In this document: piece by piece, positions 44,253-55,195 of the stretch
How positions within the stretch are numbered: the first letter of the stretch is position 1
Layout: every line of letters begins with the position of its first letter
DNA from: Chara braunii
Taxonomy: Eukaryota; Streptophyta; Charophyceae; Charales; Characeae
Assembly: GCA_003427395.1 (NCBI GenBank)
Contig: BFEA01000184.1
Span: 462,767 to 526,354, forward strand
Reading direction: 5' to 3'
Length of the DNA: 63,588 nt
Translations under genes and position numbers: made by a program
The notes under the pieces: generated by a model
The model's database searches: none
Seen by the model: the letters and a program-made list of their open reading frames with translations, nothing else
What the model was told of the DNA's origin: nothing

Positions 44253-45760
44253 AGGCTGGGCGAACNCATAAGTTGCGGGCTGTTCAGTCTTTCGCANTTG
44301 TGTTATTTGTTATTTGGTAGGCTAGGCTACCCATAAGTTGGGTAGCCTAGTTCTATGCTNTATGTGACTGTATAGGCTGGTCAGACACAACATAAGTTGT
44401 TGTGTATGGTCATATGCCTTTCGTCGTTTGTTNAGGNAGAGGCTGGACTCCTCATAAGTTGAGGAGGCTCAGCCTATGTGTATGCCGAAAGTTAAGGCTG
44501 ACCAGTCTCACCACGAGTTGGTGAGGTCTGGTCATACGCCTTTTGTCGATTGTATAGGCTGAGGCTGACCACACCATAAGTTGGTGTGAATCAGTCTTAT
44601 GCTTTATTGTTCAGGCAAAGACTATTCACACCATAAGTTGGTGTGGTCAAGTCATGCGCCGTCATCATTAAAGCGAATTAGAGTATATAATGTGATACAA
44701 TTATCTATTATGTATATTCGTGGCAGGCTGGGTGCCATGAGTTGGGAGATCCAGCCATGTAAGCCGGTAGCAGACAAAGCAGAGGAAAAAAAAGATTAAG
44801 AGTATAAAATGGTGTGGTAACTTTGGGCAGGTGACTCATCCATAAGTTGGGTAATCAGTCCTATGTCCTTGATAACACAAAGCAGAGAATTATATAAAGC
44901 TTGGATATTTTTCCTTTTCTAAACATAACTAGCGTTTGGGTGGGGGTCCTCATGAGTTGAGGTGACCTGACAACTCGTCTAAAGGAAGAAATCGGTTGTG
45001 AAACTTATTTATCTGATGTAGTTGTGTTGCGGGGACTGGACGAATGCATAAGTTGCGGGTTGTTTGGTCACACGCGCTTGTTGTTGTTTTAGGCAGGGCT
45101 AGACTATCCATGAGTTGGGTAGCCTAGTCATATGCTATATGTCACTGTATGGGCTGGCCAGGCACAACATAAGTTGTTGTGTCTGGTCATATGCCTTTTG
45201 TCGTTGTTCAGGCAAAAGCTGAGTCCCTCATAAGTTGAGGTGGTTCAGTCTTTTGTGTATGCCGAGTGTTTAGGTTGATCAGGTCTCACCATGAGTTGGT
45301 GCGCCCTGGTTATACGCCTTATGTCATTTGTTCAGACAGAGACTTATCACAACATAAGTTGTTGTGGTAAGTTCTAAGCCTTATGTCCATAAAGTTGAAC
45401 ATGGTTGTATTGCGAAGGGTTGGGCGAACGCATAAGTTGCGGGTTGTTCGGTCGTTCGCGCAAGTGGCTTTGTCTAGGCTGGGTTGGACTATCCATGAGT
45501 TGGGTAGCCTGGCTCTACGCCGTATGTAACTGTTTGGGCTGGCCGGGCACAATATAAGTTGTTGTGTCCAGTCATATGCCTTTTGTCGTTGGTTAGGCAG
45601 AGGTTGACCCCCATAATTTGGGAGGTTCAGTTCTATGTGTATGCCGAATATTCAGGCTGACCAGCCTCACCATGAGTTGGTGTGGCCCGATCATACGCCT
45701 TATGTCGGTTGTTTTGCATAAATTGGTCACACCATGAGTTGGTGTGGTTTGGTTTTATGC
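44253..45760 (+). repeat. hairpin array in the right LTR
   Basis: About 22 units in the same order as in the left LTR, with loops at 44268, 44333, 44392, 44454, 44513, 44576, 44633, 44842, 45048, 45110, 45169, 45230, 45291, 45354, 45432, 45495, 45554, 45672 and 45734. The loop at 45613 is mutated to ATAATTT. The unit at 45734 has CACACC where the left LTR has CACATC; both pair with GGTGTG, the latter through a G-U. Confidence 0.93.
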
Positions 45761-48246
45761 GTACGTATATTTGTGTTACCAGGCTAGGGCACGGCAAGCC
45801 ACATAACTATTGTGAGACTGTATCATCACTTAACTCTTCGTCTGACTAAGTGTTATGGCATTTGAGTATGCCCCTCGCGTAGCCCTCACACGGCTGCACG
45901 AGCACATACTTATGCCTTCTATATTCTTGCGTGATTTCGGTTGGTGGGACGATAAGGGTCAAGGCGTGAGCCAAAATATCACGAAAACGACGCGTAAAAA
46001 AGGTCATAAGGTCGGTCCGCCCTATGGGAACCCCGCGCTTGAGCGAGGAAACGTTCCAAGCGTTGGGCTGCCTAAAGGGCTTGACCTGAACACTATCCAC
46101 ACGCCAACCCATAAACGATTCGTACAGGTGGTGCGCGGTGAGTCATGGGCCAAGGCGAAATAGGGAAAAGGCATAACCTTTCTCCCCATTTTCGCGTTCG
46201 CCCCTCTTACTCGTTAAGTTGAAAAGTCGGACGTATTCTTGGGCCAGGGGTTGGAGGTCCTTGTCGGGAAGCACCCAAAGTCCAACCCCCGAGCAAGGGA
46301 TTTTTGCCTGCGCACAGGGCATAAAAACCCTGCCCACCGGACCGCCTAGCTTCAAGGCTAGGGGTGCCGCAGGGGCTGAACGACGTGTCCTTCAAGCCGT
46401 TCAATATTGCGAGGGGTGAACCCCCACGATATATTCCTTCATCCATTAAGTATCACGAGGATATTTAAGCGATCGTTTAAGTGAGACAACATTGTTGGTC
46501 GGTATGGGAAGGCCGAGGACCCGCACGGATTATATCGAATCCGGCACGCGGCGCCAAGCGGATTCTCACACCAAACAGTTTATGGGTCTGGCACTGAACG
46601 TAGAATCGCGATACGGTCGGCGTTGCGGAGATGCATGGAAGGGCCTCGCGCCCGAGCATACGACGCATTGAGCGTCGGCTCGCTCAAGGGCCTGAGTTAA
46701 GCCTTAGGAACACACAACTCCGTAGCAACTCACCACATCGCATCGAGAAAACTATCGGGGAGGCGTAGGGGCTCAATATGGGTTAGACTATGTCGACGCC
46801 TTTATATCGAGCCTTGTCCTCTTTCTATTTTCTTATGGTTGGACGTTGTAGTCCGTGGCAGTCGTCAAAGTCAAACCCCTTGACTTCTGCCACCACAGGC
46901 GTAAAACCTGTGTAGCACCCACTCCACACAGGGTGCAAAACAGGGTGTGTGGTCTTCAACCGCGCATGGCGGTTGTCTAGCGCAGAAAGATTAACCCTTG
47001 AAGCGCTTGTCAGCCGACACTTGAGTGTCGAAAGGGACCCTCAAAATCCCTGAGGGCCTCCTGGACCTGGGTACCACATAGCACCCCATTGTTACAAACA
47101 CTTGTAAGCGCACGCATGACTGGTTGGTATGAGAAATCCGTGCGATTGCGCGATTCTTTATACTAAATCAGCATGCGACGCCTACCTAATCTTTGTACCA
47201 AAAGGTTATGGGTCCAGTAATAAAGGGACTGGGAGTGTTGTGTTTTTCTTTTGCTTTGGTGCATGAGTGTGTGAACGTGGGTTACTTAAATTTTGCTTTA
47301 AGTGGTGTATCGCGTGGTGTGCGTAGAGCGTCCTAGTCGACCAACGTTAAGTCGAGCTTGGGACCTCAGCCCCCCAGTGTCGTCGATTTGCGTACGGGTC
47401 CGATTTCGGGCGTTGACCGCACGTACCCTATGCTATAGCGAACGAAAAAAGCCCTCGGTTGGGCCACCTCTGCAATTGCATTATAAAAGCCTTCGCATGT
47501 GGTTCAGTAGCTCGGCAGGGATACGCCCACCTAAGGGATGGTGACAGCTCCCGCAGGTGGAGGTAGCGGTGCCTCGCGTAACTCTGTCCTATCGTAGGGA
47601 CTCGCGAGAGGTACGGCTGACGCACTCGGCCGGAGCGGCAAACGCTCTCCGCAATAAGTCCTGCATAATCCTGCGTGACGCGGCCGGGAGGGTCCCCGTG
47701 CGGGATTGATGCGCTCGACAACGTCCTCGGCAATGGGGAGGTAACAGGCCGGACTAGAGAGGGTCGGAGGAGGTCCGCGTGAGCGGAGGGCGTCAGGCAG
47801 AGTTCGCAATTGGGATTTTTAGGAATACCTGTATCTGACCTAACCACACCCTCTTTGAAAACCAACCACCCATACCCATTGTATACCTGGCCTGCCGGAC
47901 CTTTACCCATCATCTCTACCTACTTAAACAAAAGAAAAAAAGTATACCCAGACCTCCCCTACCTGAAACTCTTCAGCATGTAACTGGCCATACCTACCAA
48001 TGAACATTTTTTTTTCAAAACCACCCATGGCTTCCTGATCCCAAGCCGTTTGTTAACCACCCATACCCCACCCTACCCAAGTTACCTGTACCCACCCATA
48101 CCTACCCATAATTATATGCACCCTCCCGTAACCACCCGTGCTCGTTACTCACCCTCACCTAAACGCTCATAACCGTCCCTAACTGTCCCTTACTGCCCCT
48201 ACATGTTCCTAACCACTGCTAATTGTCCCTAACTGTCCCTAACCAC

Positions 48247-49256
48247 CAGGGTTGTCACGCGGGGATCCCTGGGGCCCAAGCCGGGGTANNNNNNNNNNNN
48301 NNNNNNNNNNNNNNNNNNNNNNNNNNNNNNNNNNNNNNNNNNNNNNNNNNNNNNNNNNNNNNNNNNNNNNNNNNNNNNNNNNNNNNNNNNNNNNNNNNNN
48401 NNNNNNNNNNNNNNNNNNNNNNNNNNNNNNNNNNNNNNNNNNNNNNNNNNNNNNNNNNNNNNNNNNNNNNNNNNNNNNNNNNNNNNNNNNNNNNNNNNNN
48501 NNNNNNNNNNNNNNNNNNNNNNNNNNNNNNNNNNNNNNNNNNNNNNNNNNNNNNNNNNNNNNNNNNNNNNNNNNNNNNNNNNNNNNNNNNNNNNNNNNNN
48601 NNNNNNNNNNNNNNNNNNNNNNNNNNNNNNNNNNNNNNNNNNNNNNNNNNNNNNNNNNNNNNNNNNNNNNNNNNNNNNNNNNNNNNNNNNNNNNNNNNNN
48701 NNNNNNNNNNNNNNNNNNNNNNNNNNNNNNNNNNNNNNNNNNNNNNNNNNNNNNNNNNNNNNNNNNNNNNNNNNNNNNNNNNNNNNNNNNNNNNNNNNNN
48801 NNNNNNNNNNNNNNNNNNNNNNNNNNNNNNNNNNNNNNNNNNNNNNNNNNNNNNNNNNNNNNNNNNNNNNNNNNNNNNNNNNNNNNNNNNNNNNNNNNNN
48901 NNNNNNNNNNNNNNNNNNNNNNNNNNNNNNNNNNNNNNNNNNNNNNNNNNNNNNNNNNNNNNNNNNNNNNNNNNNNNNNNNNNNNNNNNNNNNNNNNNNN
49001 NNNNNNNNNNNNNNNNNNNNNNNNNNNNNNNNNNNNNNNNNNNNNNNNNNNNNNNNNNNNNNNNNNNNNNNNNNNNNNNNNNNNNNNNNNNNNNNNNNNN
49101 NNNNNNNNNNNNNNNNNNNNNNNNNNNNNNNNNNNNNNNNNNNNNNNNNNNNNNNNNNNNNNNNNNNNNNNNNNNNNNNNNNNNNNNNNNNNNNNNNNNN
49201 NCCCCCGGACCCCCGGACCCCCGCCGGGGCCTCGGGGCCGGGGCTCGACAACCCTA
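48247..49256. mobile_element. hAT-type element nested in the previous one, mostly N
   Basis: 8-bp target duplication CTAACCAC at 48239-48246 and 49257-49264. Left end CAGGGTTGTCACGC, right end read inward TAGGGTTGTCGAGC. Visible ends are very GC-rich; the middle (48289-49201) is a gap, so size and coding content are unknown. Confidence 0.85.
48289..49201. other. assembly gap of 913 N
   Basis: Run of N inside the nested hAT element, flanked by C/G-rich sequence that is hard to sequence. Confidence 1.
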
Positions 49257-49359
49257 CTAACCACCCCTAACTTTTTTTCTTTTTTTTTTCAACCGCCTTT
49301 AACCGCCCCTAGTTGTCCTTAACCAACTGTCCCCAACCCCTTGGAAGTCACAGGATTGA

Positions 49360-49640
49360 CGTGGTAATTGTTATTATTATTAATATTATTATTTTATTTT
49401 ATTTTATTATTTTCAAGATGTGGTAGCTGCTGCAGGTACTGCGGCAACAACAACAGTTGTGATGCTGCTATGGATGCATCTGGTGCAACAACAGTCTATG
49501 CAACCTATATAGCATCTGCAAATGCAACAACCCTCCGTCTATTGTACACACGTACACTCTCACACACACATGCACCTACAAAAAAAAAAAAAAAACATAA
49601 ATATTACATACACAGGGTTACATACATATGAAAATAGTAT
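49360..49640. other. low-complexity stretch in the outer hAT element
   Basis: TTA/TTTA runs near 49366-49410, CA-rich sequence near 49545-49575 and a poly-A at 49580-49594. No gene. Confidence 0.7.
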
Positions 49641-50504
49641 GAACATTTGAAAAATAAAAAGTAAAAAGGTGAAGAGATATACCCTCACGAGCAAAGACAT
49701 TTGCTTCATGGGAAAGCGAGAAATTTGAAGTACGGGAAAAAGTGTTACGCTTGCACAAAAATACAAAGCCTGCAAGGCTACAAGACTCAGATCGGGTATA
49801 CCACGATTACCCGACGGAAACCTCTACCCGTCCATACCCACCCCTTATTTTTTTGGCCACCGATACCTGCCCATACCCGTCTATTTTTTTTTTCTGGCCG
49901 GTCATACCCATATATATATTTTTTTACCCCTACCCCTACCTGCCCCTACCCACCCATGATCTCCAAAAATGGTACCTGTGCCCGCCCTAACAACCACCAC
50001 ATTTTGTTTGTGTCTGCCCATACCCAACTTTCCCTTCCGAAGGGGTACCCATACCCGTCCGTAACCTGGTGGTTACAGTTGGGTACGGCCGGGTACGGGT
50101 AACGGTTACCCGTTTGCACTCTCTGGCGTCAGGGGAGGTCTGCAATAGAAGGCGATGTGCGGCGCTAGTAAATCAAGCGAAGGCGTCGTCAAAAGAGGAG
50201 GGGTGGTTCGGATCCAGGGTGGTCGAATGAGAAGGGAAAGTAGGGGGGTTAGGAAAACCCTAAACGCTAGAAAAACCCTTAGAAAACCCTAACCGGGTTT
50301 GAGTGGTTAGGGTAGGGTACCGGTGACCTAATCCAGAAAATAAAATAGCAAGCATAGGGGGAGAAGGCGGGAGGAAAAATAAATAAACAGTGAAATTTCG
50401 AGATAAAAATAAAAATAAATAAGGAAATAAATAAATAATAAAAATAATTAAGGAAATAAGGAAACAAAATGTGAAGAGAGAAATAATATTGATTTTTTTA
50501 GAAT

Positions 50505-50633
50505 TTTCGGCAGCATTTTCCTACCCCCCATGGGGTCAAGAATGTGCGAAGGGAAATGAAAGACCAACATAAGCACACTAGGTTTCAAAATGCTGCAAAT
50601 TAAAAAAAAATCAAAAAATAAATATAAAAATAG

Positions 50634-50664
<31 letters not shown>

Positions 50665-51266
50665 GTAGATAAGGAGGTGGAGAGAAATGAAGTATCTGAT
50701 TTTTCAAAAATTTCGGCAGCGCCGTTGGCCATGGGGAGGTACCGGGCCGGACTAGAGAGGGTCGGAGAAGGTCCGCGTGAGCAGAGGGCGTAGGGGGAGG
50801 TCTGCAATAGAAGGCGACGTGCGGCGCTAGTAAATCAAGCATGGGCGTCGTCAAAGGGGGAGGGGTTGTTCGGATCCAGGGTGGCCGAATGAGAAGGGAA
50901 AGTAGGGGGCTTAGGAAAACCTTAAACGCTAGAAAAACCCTAAGAAAACCCTAACCGGAGTTTGAGTGGTTAGGGTAGGGTACCCGTGACCTAATCCATA
51001 AAATAAAATAGCAAGCATAGGGGGAGAAGGCGGGAGGAAAAATAAATAAACAGCGAAATTTCGAGATTAAAAATATAAATAAATAAGAAATTAAATAAAT
51101 AATATAAATAAATAAATAAATAATATTTATTTTTTTAGAATTTTCGGCAACATTTCCCTACCCCCCATGGGGTCAAGAATGTGCCAAGGGGAATGAAAGA
51201 CCAAGATAAGCACACTAGGTTTCAAAATGTCGCAAATTAAAAAACATTCAGAAAATAAATAAAAAA

Positions 51267-51297
<31 letters not shown>

Positions 51298-51540
51298 GTA
51301 GATGAGGAGGTGGAGAGAAATGAAGTATCTCATTTTTTAAAAATTTCGGCAGCATTTCGTACCCCCATGGGGTCGAAATGTGCCGTCAAGAAGAAAGGCT
51401 AAGTAAAATGAGGAGATTTTGTCAGCACTTCGCTACCCCCAAAGGGTCAAAATGTGCTGAAAAATACTAAGTGAAAGGAAAACAGAAAATTTGGGCAGCA
51501 CTTTATTACCCCCACGGGGTCGAAATGTGTGTCGAAAGCA
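50505..51540. repeat. dispersed CCCC...GGGG hairpin motif
   Basis: Five copies of a motif built as GGCAGCATTT, TACCCCC, short centre, GGGGTC, AAATGTGC, at about 50508, 51147, 51347, 51421 and 51494. The centre changes (ATGGGG, AAAGGG, ACGGGG) while the C run and G run still pair, and the outer GCA.../...TGC arms also pair. The reverse complement of a related core occurs in the left LTR at 24381 and 24477. Confidence 0.7.
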
Positions 51541-51589
51541 AGAATGACTAACTCCTCATCAGATTTAAGGGTACCGCAAAGAAATTCAA

Positions 51590-51678
51590 ATTTTCAAAAA
51601 AAAAAAAAAAAAAACAGAAAATGAGAAAGGAGGGGGAAAATAAGATAATTCAAACTTTTCGAAAAAAAAAAAAATTTA

Positions 51679-51735
<57 letters not shown>

Positions 51736-51980
51736 AGAAAAAAAAAAAAATCGAAGGAGGGGGAGCAAGGGGATGAAAAAATGATGAAGAAGAGAGAAAT
51801 AGATGAGAAAGAGAGAAAGAGTGAAGTGGAAGATGGGGGAGATGAGATTAGTAGAAGATGGTGATTGGGGGATGAGTGAAGAGGGAGGTGGGAGGAGAGG
51901 GGTAGTGATAGAGTTAGAAAGGATGATTAGATGATGGGGGGGAGAGAAAAGGGGTTGGGGGAGAGTAGGTTAGTGGAGAA
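51590..51980. repeat. poly-A and purine-rich low complexity
   Basis: Long A runs with few interruptions (51596-51750), followed by GAGA/GGGA-rich sequence. No gene. Confidence 0.9.
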
Positions 51981-52685
51981 AGATAATACCAAGCTCTTGG
52001 TTGGCCAAGAGCAAAGCACTACCAAGATCTACAAGATCTTTGCCTTCAAGGTGTTGCTGGCTTGATGCCACAACAATAAAAAAATGATGATGATGATCTA
52101 GGGTTGGCTAAGATCTTGATCAGCCACCCTACTGCCACAATCAAACAGCCCCCTAGCCAAGGGGGGAATCTTGAGTTGCTGCGAAACTGCTGCTGCAGCA
52201 GTAGAAAAATAGTAAAGGCAAATAGCAGTCGGCCGTTACTGCCCTGCTGGTCGCTGCTCGCCGGCGGGGGGNGGGGGGGGTAAATAGCTGGCACGCACCT
52301 TTTCAGCAACAGCGTGCCGCACTACAAAGCATTACATACATACAGTATGGCGAGTGTGTTAGACGAGCGGCTACGCACGCGCAAGGGCAGCAGCTGCCCG
52401 GGTTCAAACCCCGACAGCAGCAAGATCCCGGATCTTGATAATATAATCCGAGAGCAGGGCGGGGCGGGGCGGGACGGGCAACGGGGCAACGTGGGCGCGT
52501 CGCGCACACGCGTGCGAAGGCCTTGGCCTTGGCGCTTGCGCGCACGCGCTCGTGATAACAGGTCTTTTTTTCGCCACGTATCGCTCTCCTGATGCAACTT
52601 TTTGTCTTCCCTCGTTTTCGTCGGAAACCGTTCGAAAAACAGCCAAAAACCCTGTTGTGGGGTTTGGTTGTTTTCCCTACTGTGC
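51981..52685. other. unassigned, with a tRNA B-box-like motif
   Basis: GGTTCAAACCC at 52401-52411 matches the RNA polymerase III B box, preceded by an A-box-like GTGTTAGACGAGCGG near 52357. A GCCCGGG/CCCCGAC pairing around it resembles a T arm. A tRNA-derived SINE is possible but no cloverleaf can be completed. GGGGC repeats at 52457-52475 follow. Confidence 0.4.
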
Positions 52686-53082
52686 CAGAGAAGGTTAACA
52701 ACAGTAGTATTTTTCATCACCACTTCAAGACACCCTTCACCACTTCAGGATGCAGCCTGCCTAAACAGGTGGTTTTCAGGGTCGTCGGACCTTTCACCAC
52801 TTCAGGACACCCTTCACCACGTCAGGATGTAGCCTGCCTAAACAGGTGGTTTTCTGGGGTCTTCTGACCTTTCATCACTTCAGGACCATTCAAGATTTTA
52901 AGACTGCCCAAAACTTTCACTTCACCACTTCAGGATGCAGCTTGCCTAAACAGGTGGTTTTCAGGGTTTTCAAGCCTTTCACCTCTTCAGGAACATTCAG
53001 GATTTTCATACTGCCCAAAACTCTCACTTCATAATTTTCATTCCTGAATTTTCAGCTACCCGTTAACCGCTTGCGTACTATG
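52686..53082. mobile_element. small transposon of the GTTAAC-ended family
   Basis: The left end CAGAGAAGGTTAAC and the right end read inward CATAGTACGCAAGCGGTTAAC share the GGTTAAC core. The right end matches the transposon at 14801-16263. The interior consists of repeated CACCACTTCAGG and TAAACAGGTGGTTTTC modules. A convincing target duplication is not visible, so the exact ends are uncertain. Confidence 0.6.
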
Positions 53083-53420
53083 CAGGGTGATGGGTGGGAG
53101 AGGGGAACGTTCCCGCTCCGATACCAGTATGGCGGGCCCACCAGGTGTGATGCTTCGCCTGTGATAGAGATGGAGATGGAGGAAGAAGGGGGGAGCGAGA
53201 TGGTACAACGCAGCTCCCACGCCAGACTCCAACGCACGTACTCCAAAGTGTGCGAATGTAGAATGATCCGGAAAACAGACAATAGCTGGGGTATACCCCA
53301 GTGGACTGACGGGACTGACGGGACTGGACTGGCTGGAACCGACAGAGGTACCGACCTGGACTGAACTACCCCGAGTACAATACAGGCCTGTGAGAACAGG
53401 CCAAGGGTATCTCTGAGCGT

Positions 53421-53870
53421 GGCAGCGGTGTATATCACCTAGCCTTCACTTAGGGTCTGGGCACCACTGCCCACAGCATGTGTGATCAGCCAATCATAGG
53501 CTGATCAATAATGTAATAAAATAAAATAAAACGAAATATTCTCTCTGAGCGTGGCAACCGTGTATAGCACCTGGCCTTCACTTAGGGTTTGGGCACCGCT
53601 GCCCACATCATGTGTAATCAGCCAATCAAGGCTGATTAATCGCTCTCTGTGGACATGGCAGCGGTGTATAACACCTGGCCTTCACTTAGGGTCTGAGCAC
53701 CGTTGCCCACAGCATGTGTAATCAGCCAATCATATGCTGATCACTCTAGAGAAAAGAAAACAACTAATAAGTTGATTTATATTGAGGCAAAGACGCGACA
53801 CCAAAAACCTTCACTTAGGTTGGTGTGCCGCTAGCACATAAATTGGTGATCAACCAAAAACAGGATGATC
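53421..53870. repeat. tandem hairpin repeat, three units plus a partial
   Basis: Units begin at 53421, 53553 and 53657. Each has helix 1 (GGCAGCGGTG-like with CACCGTTGCC-like) around a constant CCTTCACTTAGGG, followed by helix 2. Helix 2 is TGATCAGCC/GGCTGATCA in unit 1 and TAATCAGCC/GGCTGATTA in unit 2, a compensated change. A diverged copy at 53800-53870 keeps CCTTCACTTAGG with different flanking arms. Confidence 0.88.
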
Positions 53871-53899
53871 ACGAAATTAATAATAATAATAGTAATAAT

Positions 53900-55195
53900 C
53901 AGAGTTGCCAGGCCGAACGTACGGAGACCCCTAAGCTGACCCCCGAACGTTCGGGCGTTCAGGTCCCCGTACGGGGCCCGAACTCAAAGGGGTTCGGACC
54001 CCGCAAAAAAATATTTTGGTACCTAAAACTTATTATTTTTTTCTGATTTGTTTTTTGTGAGTTGTCTATTATGTAAATTACCTCTCTCTCAATTTTGAAG
54101 TCATTCTGTGAAGCCCAACAATAATGAAAAATCGGCAAAGATGGTGGTGTCAAAACTTGCTTTTCCACTTACGAATTTATTTTTTTTCTCTTTTCACTTT
54201 TTGTTTTCCCTTTATTTCTGAGCCTGAAAAAATTATTATTTTTTCAAAGTTTATTTGTAGGTTCTCTATTATGTAAGATACATATGTATGAAATTTCATG
54301 GCATTTGACAAAGCCAAAAAAAAAAAAAAAATCGCCAAAGATGGCGGTGTCAAAAACTTGCTTGCCCACGCAATAATTTCAATCTCGTTTTATTTTTTCT
54401 TATTTTCATTAATATTATTTATTTTTTGTATTTGATTTTTATTTCAAATCTTGTAAGGAATTTGGATGTTCTGTTGAGGCAAATGTTGTTTATTTTATTC
54501 TTCTGCATGACATATTGTTTTTGCAGAATTTTTGGAAACTTTGTTTTTTTTTTTTTTTTTTTTTTTTTTGGTTCCCCGTTCGACCGACTAACATAAAAAT
54601 TTCTCAGAATTAAATAATCATTCTATAGTAGAATTACATTTTAAATCTCAAATTTTTATTCTATCTTAAAAAATATCATTCCAATTTTTAAATTTTTCGT
54701 CTTACGTGAAAACTTTCCTTCCAAGAATGGGGTATCCCTTCTTATTTGAACTGCATGCTGGAGATGGAATGAAAGTCTGGATAAGTTCATGAAATATTTT
54801 AATTGGAATGTCATTCCAAGTAAGGATTTTTAGTCATAAATAGGTTAATCCAATCTAAATTAGAAGATATTGTTGTAATAGAATGAAAGTTTAACTAAAA
54901 CATTTCATAAATTCGTCCAGACTTTCATTCCATCTTGAACAAATAGATGTAGTTGGAAGGGAATGCTCATATTTAGACAGGAATTTATCAAATAAAACTG
55001 TAAATTTTAGAATTGAAGGAACATTGGAATGATAATTTATGAATATGAAGGATTTTTTTATATGGAACGTTTTTTCAACTTTCATTTCTCGTGGAAATTT
55101 TTCTGTTGGAAAGTCCGAACGCGTCGAGAGGGGGTCCCAAACGTTCGGGCGTTCGGGTTCGGGCGTTCGGCCCGTCCTGAACGCCTGCAACCCTG
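53900..55195. mobile_element. hAT-type element, 1296 bp, non-autonomous
   Basis: Perfect 8-bp target duplication GTAATAAT at 53892-53899 and 55196-55203, within a TAA microsatellite. Left end CAGAGTTGCCAGGC, right end read inward CAGGGTTGCAGGCG. Subterminal GAACGTTCGGGCGTTCGGG motifs occur at both ends. Two modules of about 200 bp inside share ATCGNCAAAGATGG and TGTCAAAA. A long imperfect inverted repeat is centred near 54846. No transposase. Confidence 0.92.
54757..54937. repeat. long imperfect inverted repeat inside the hAT element
   Basis: AGATGGAATGAAAGTCTGGA at 54755-54774 is mirrored at 54915-54934, with further weaker pairing outwards towards 54600 and 55080. It may be a foldback element swallowed by the hAT element. 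Confidence 0.75.

Larger units (their letters stand above)
16781..47720 (+). mobile_element. giant Ty3/gypsy LTR retrotransposon, about 31 kb
   Basis: Long direct repeats at 16781-27017 and 38453-47720 start exactly at TGTCGACACC/TGTCGGCACC and end exactly at GCTCGACA. This gives TG...CA ends with a TGTCGA/TCGACA inverted pair. A tRNA-Asp PBS follows the left repeat by 2 nt. The interior encodes gag, protease, RT, RNase H and integrase in Ty3 order on the plus strand. No target duplication is seen: left flank ...GACACGC, right flank ACGTCC. No clear polypurine tract lies before 38453. The element is inactive by multiple stops. Confidence 0.85.
38453..47720 (+). repeat. 3' LTR, about 9.3 kb
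   Basis: Collinear with 16781-27017, with the same TGTCG start and GCTCGACA end. Private features are a ribozyme-bearing insert in the TA run (39689-39830), about 245 bp at 40879-41122 that the left LTR has lost between short AGCATCAG repeats, and loss of the 1.17-kb segment at 45795. The right flank is a different repeat family. Confidence 0.85.
47798..50125. mobile_element. hAT-type DNA transposon, non-autonomous
   Basis: 8-bp target duplication GCGTCAGG at 47790-47797 and 50126-50133. Left end CAGAGTTCGCAATTGGG, right end read inward CAGAGAGTGCAAACGGG. Unit 2 of the host repeat (near 50780-50805) shows the uninterrupted site. The interior is rich in ACCCATACC-like motifs towards both ends, as transposase-binding subterminal repeats are. 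No transposase. It contains a nested hAT element. Confidence 0.88.
47721..51350. repeat. about 0.65-kb tandem repeat, two units
   Basis: Unit 1 (47721-50711, interrupted by a hAT element) and unit 2 (50712-51350) share ATGGGGAGGT, CCGGACTAGAGAGGGTCGG, AGGTCTGCAATAGAAGGCGA, the block AAACCCTAAACGCTAGAAAA with telomere-like CCCTAAA/CCCTAAC pieces, and AAATA-rich tails. Unknown repeat family. The giant LTR ends exactly at its left border. Confidence 0.8.

Noticed and set aside
48223-49322. Long open frames of about 340-356 codons
   Set aside because: Almost wholly made of N; no coding information.
50260-50310. Interstitial telomere
   Set aside because: Only scattered CCCTAAA/CCCTAAC-like units, repeated because the 0.65-kb unit is duplicated; no true array.
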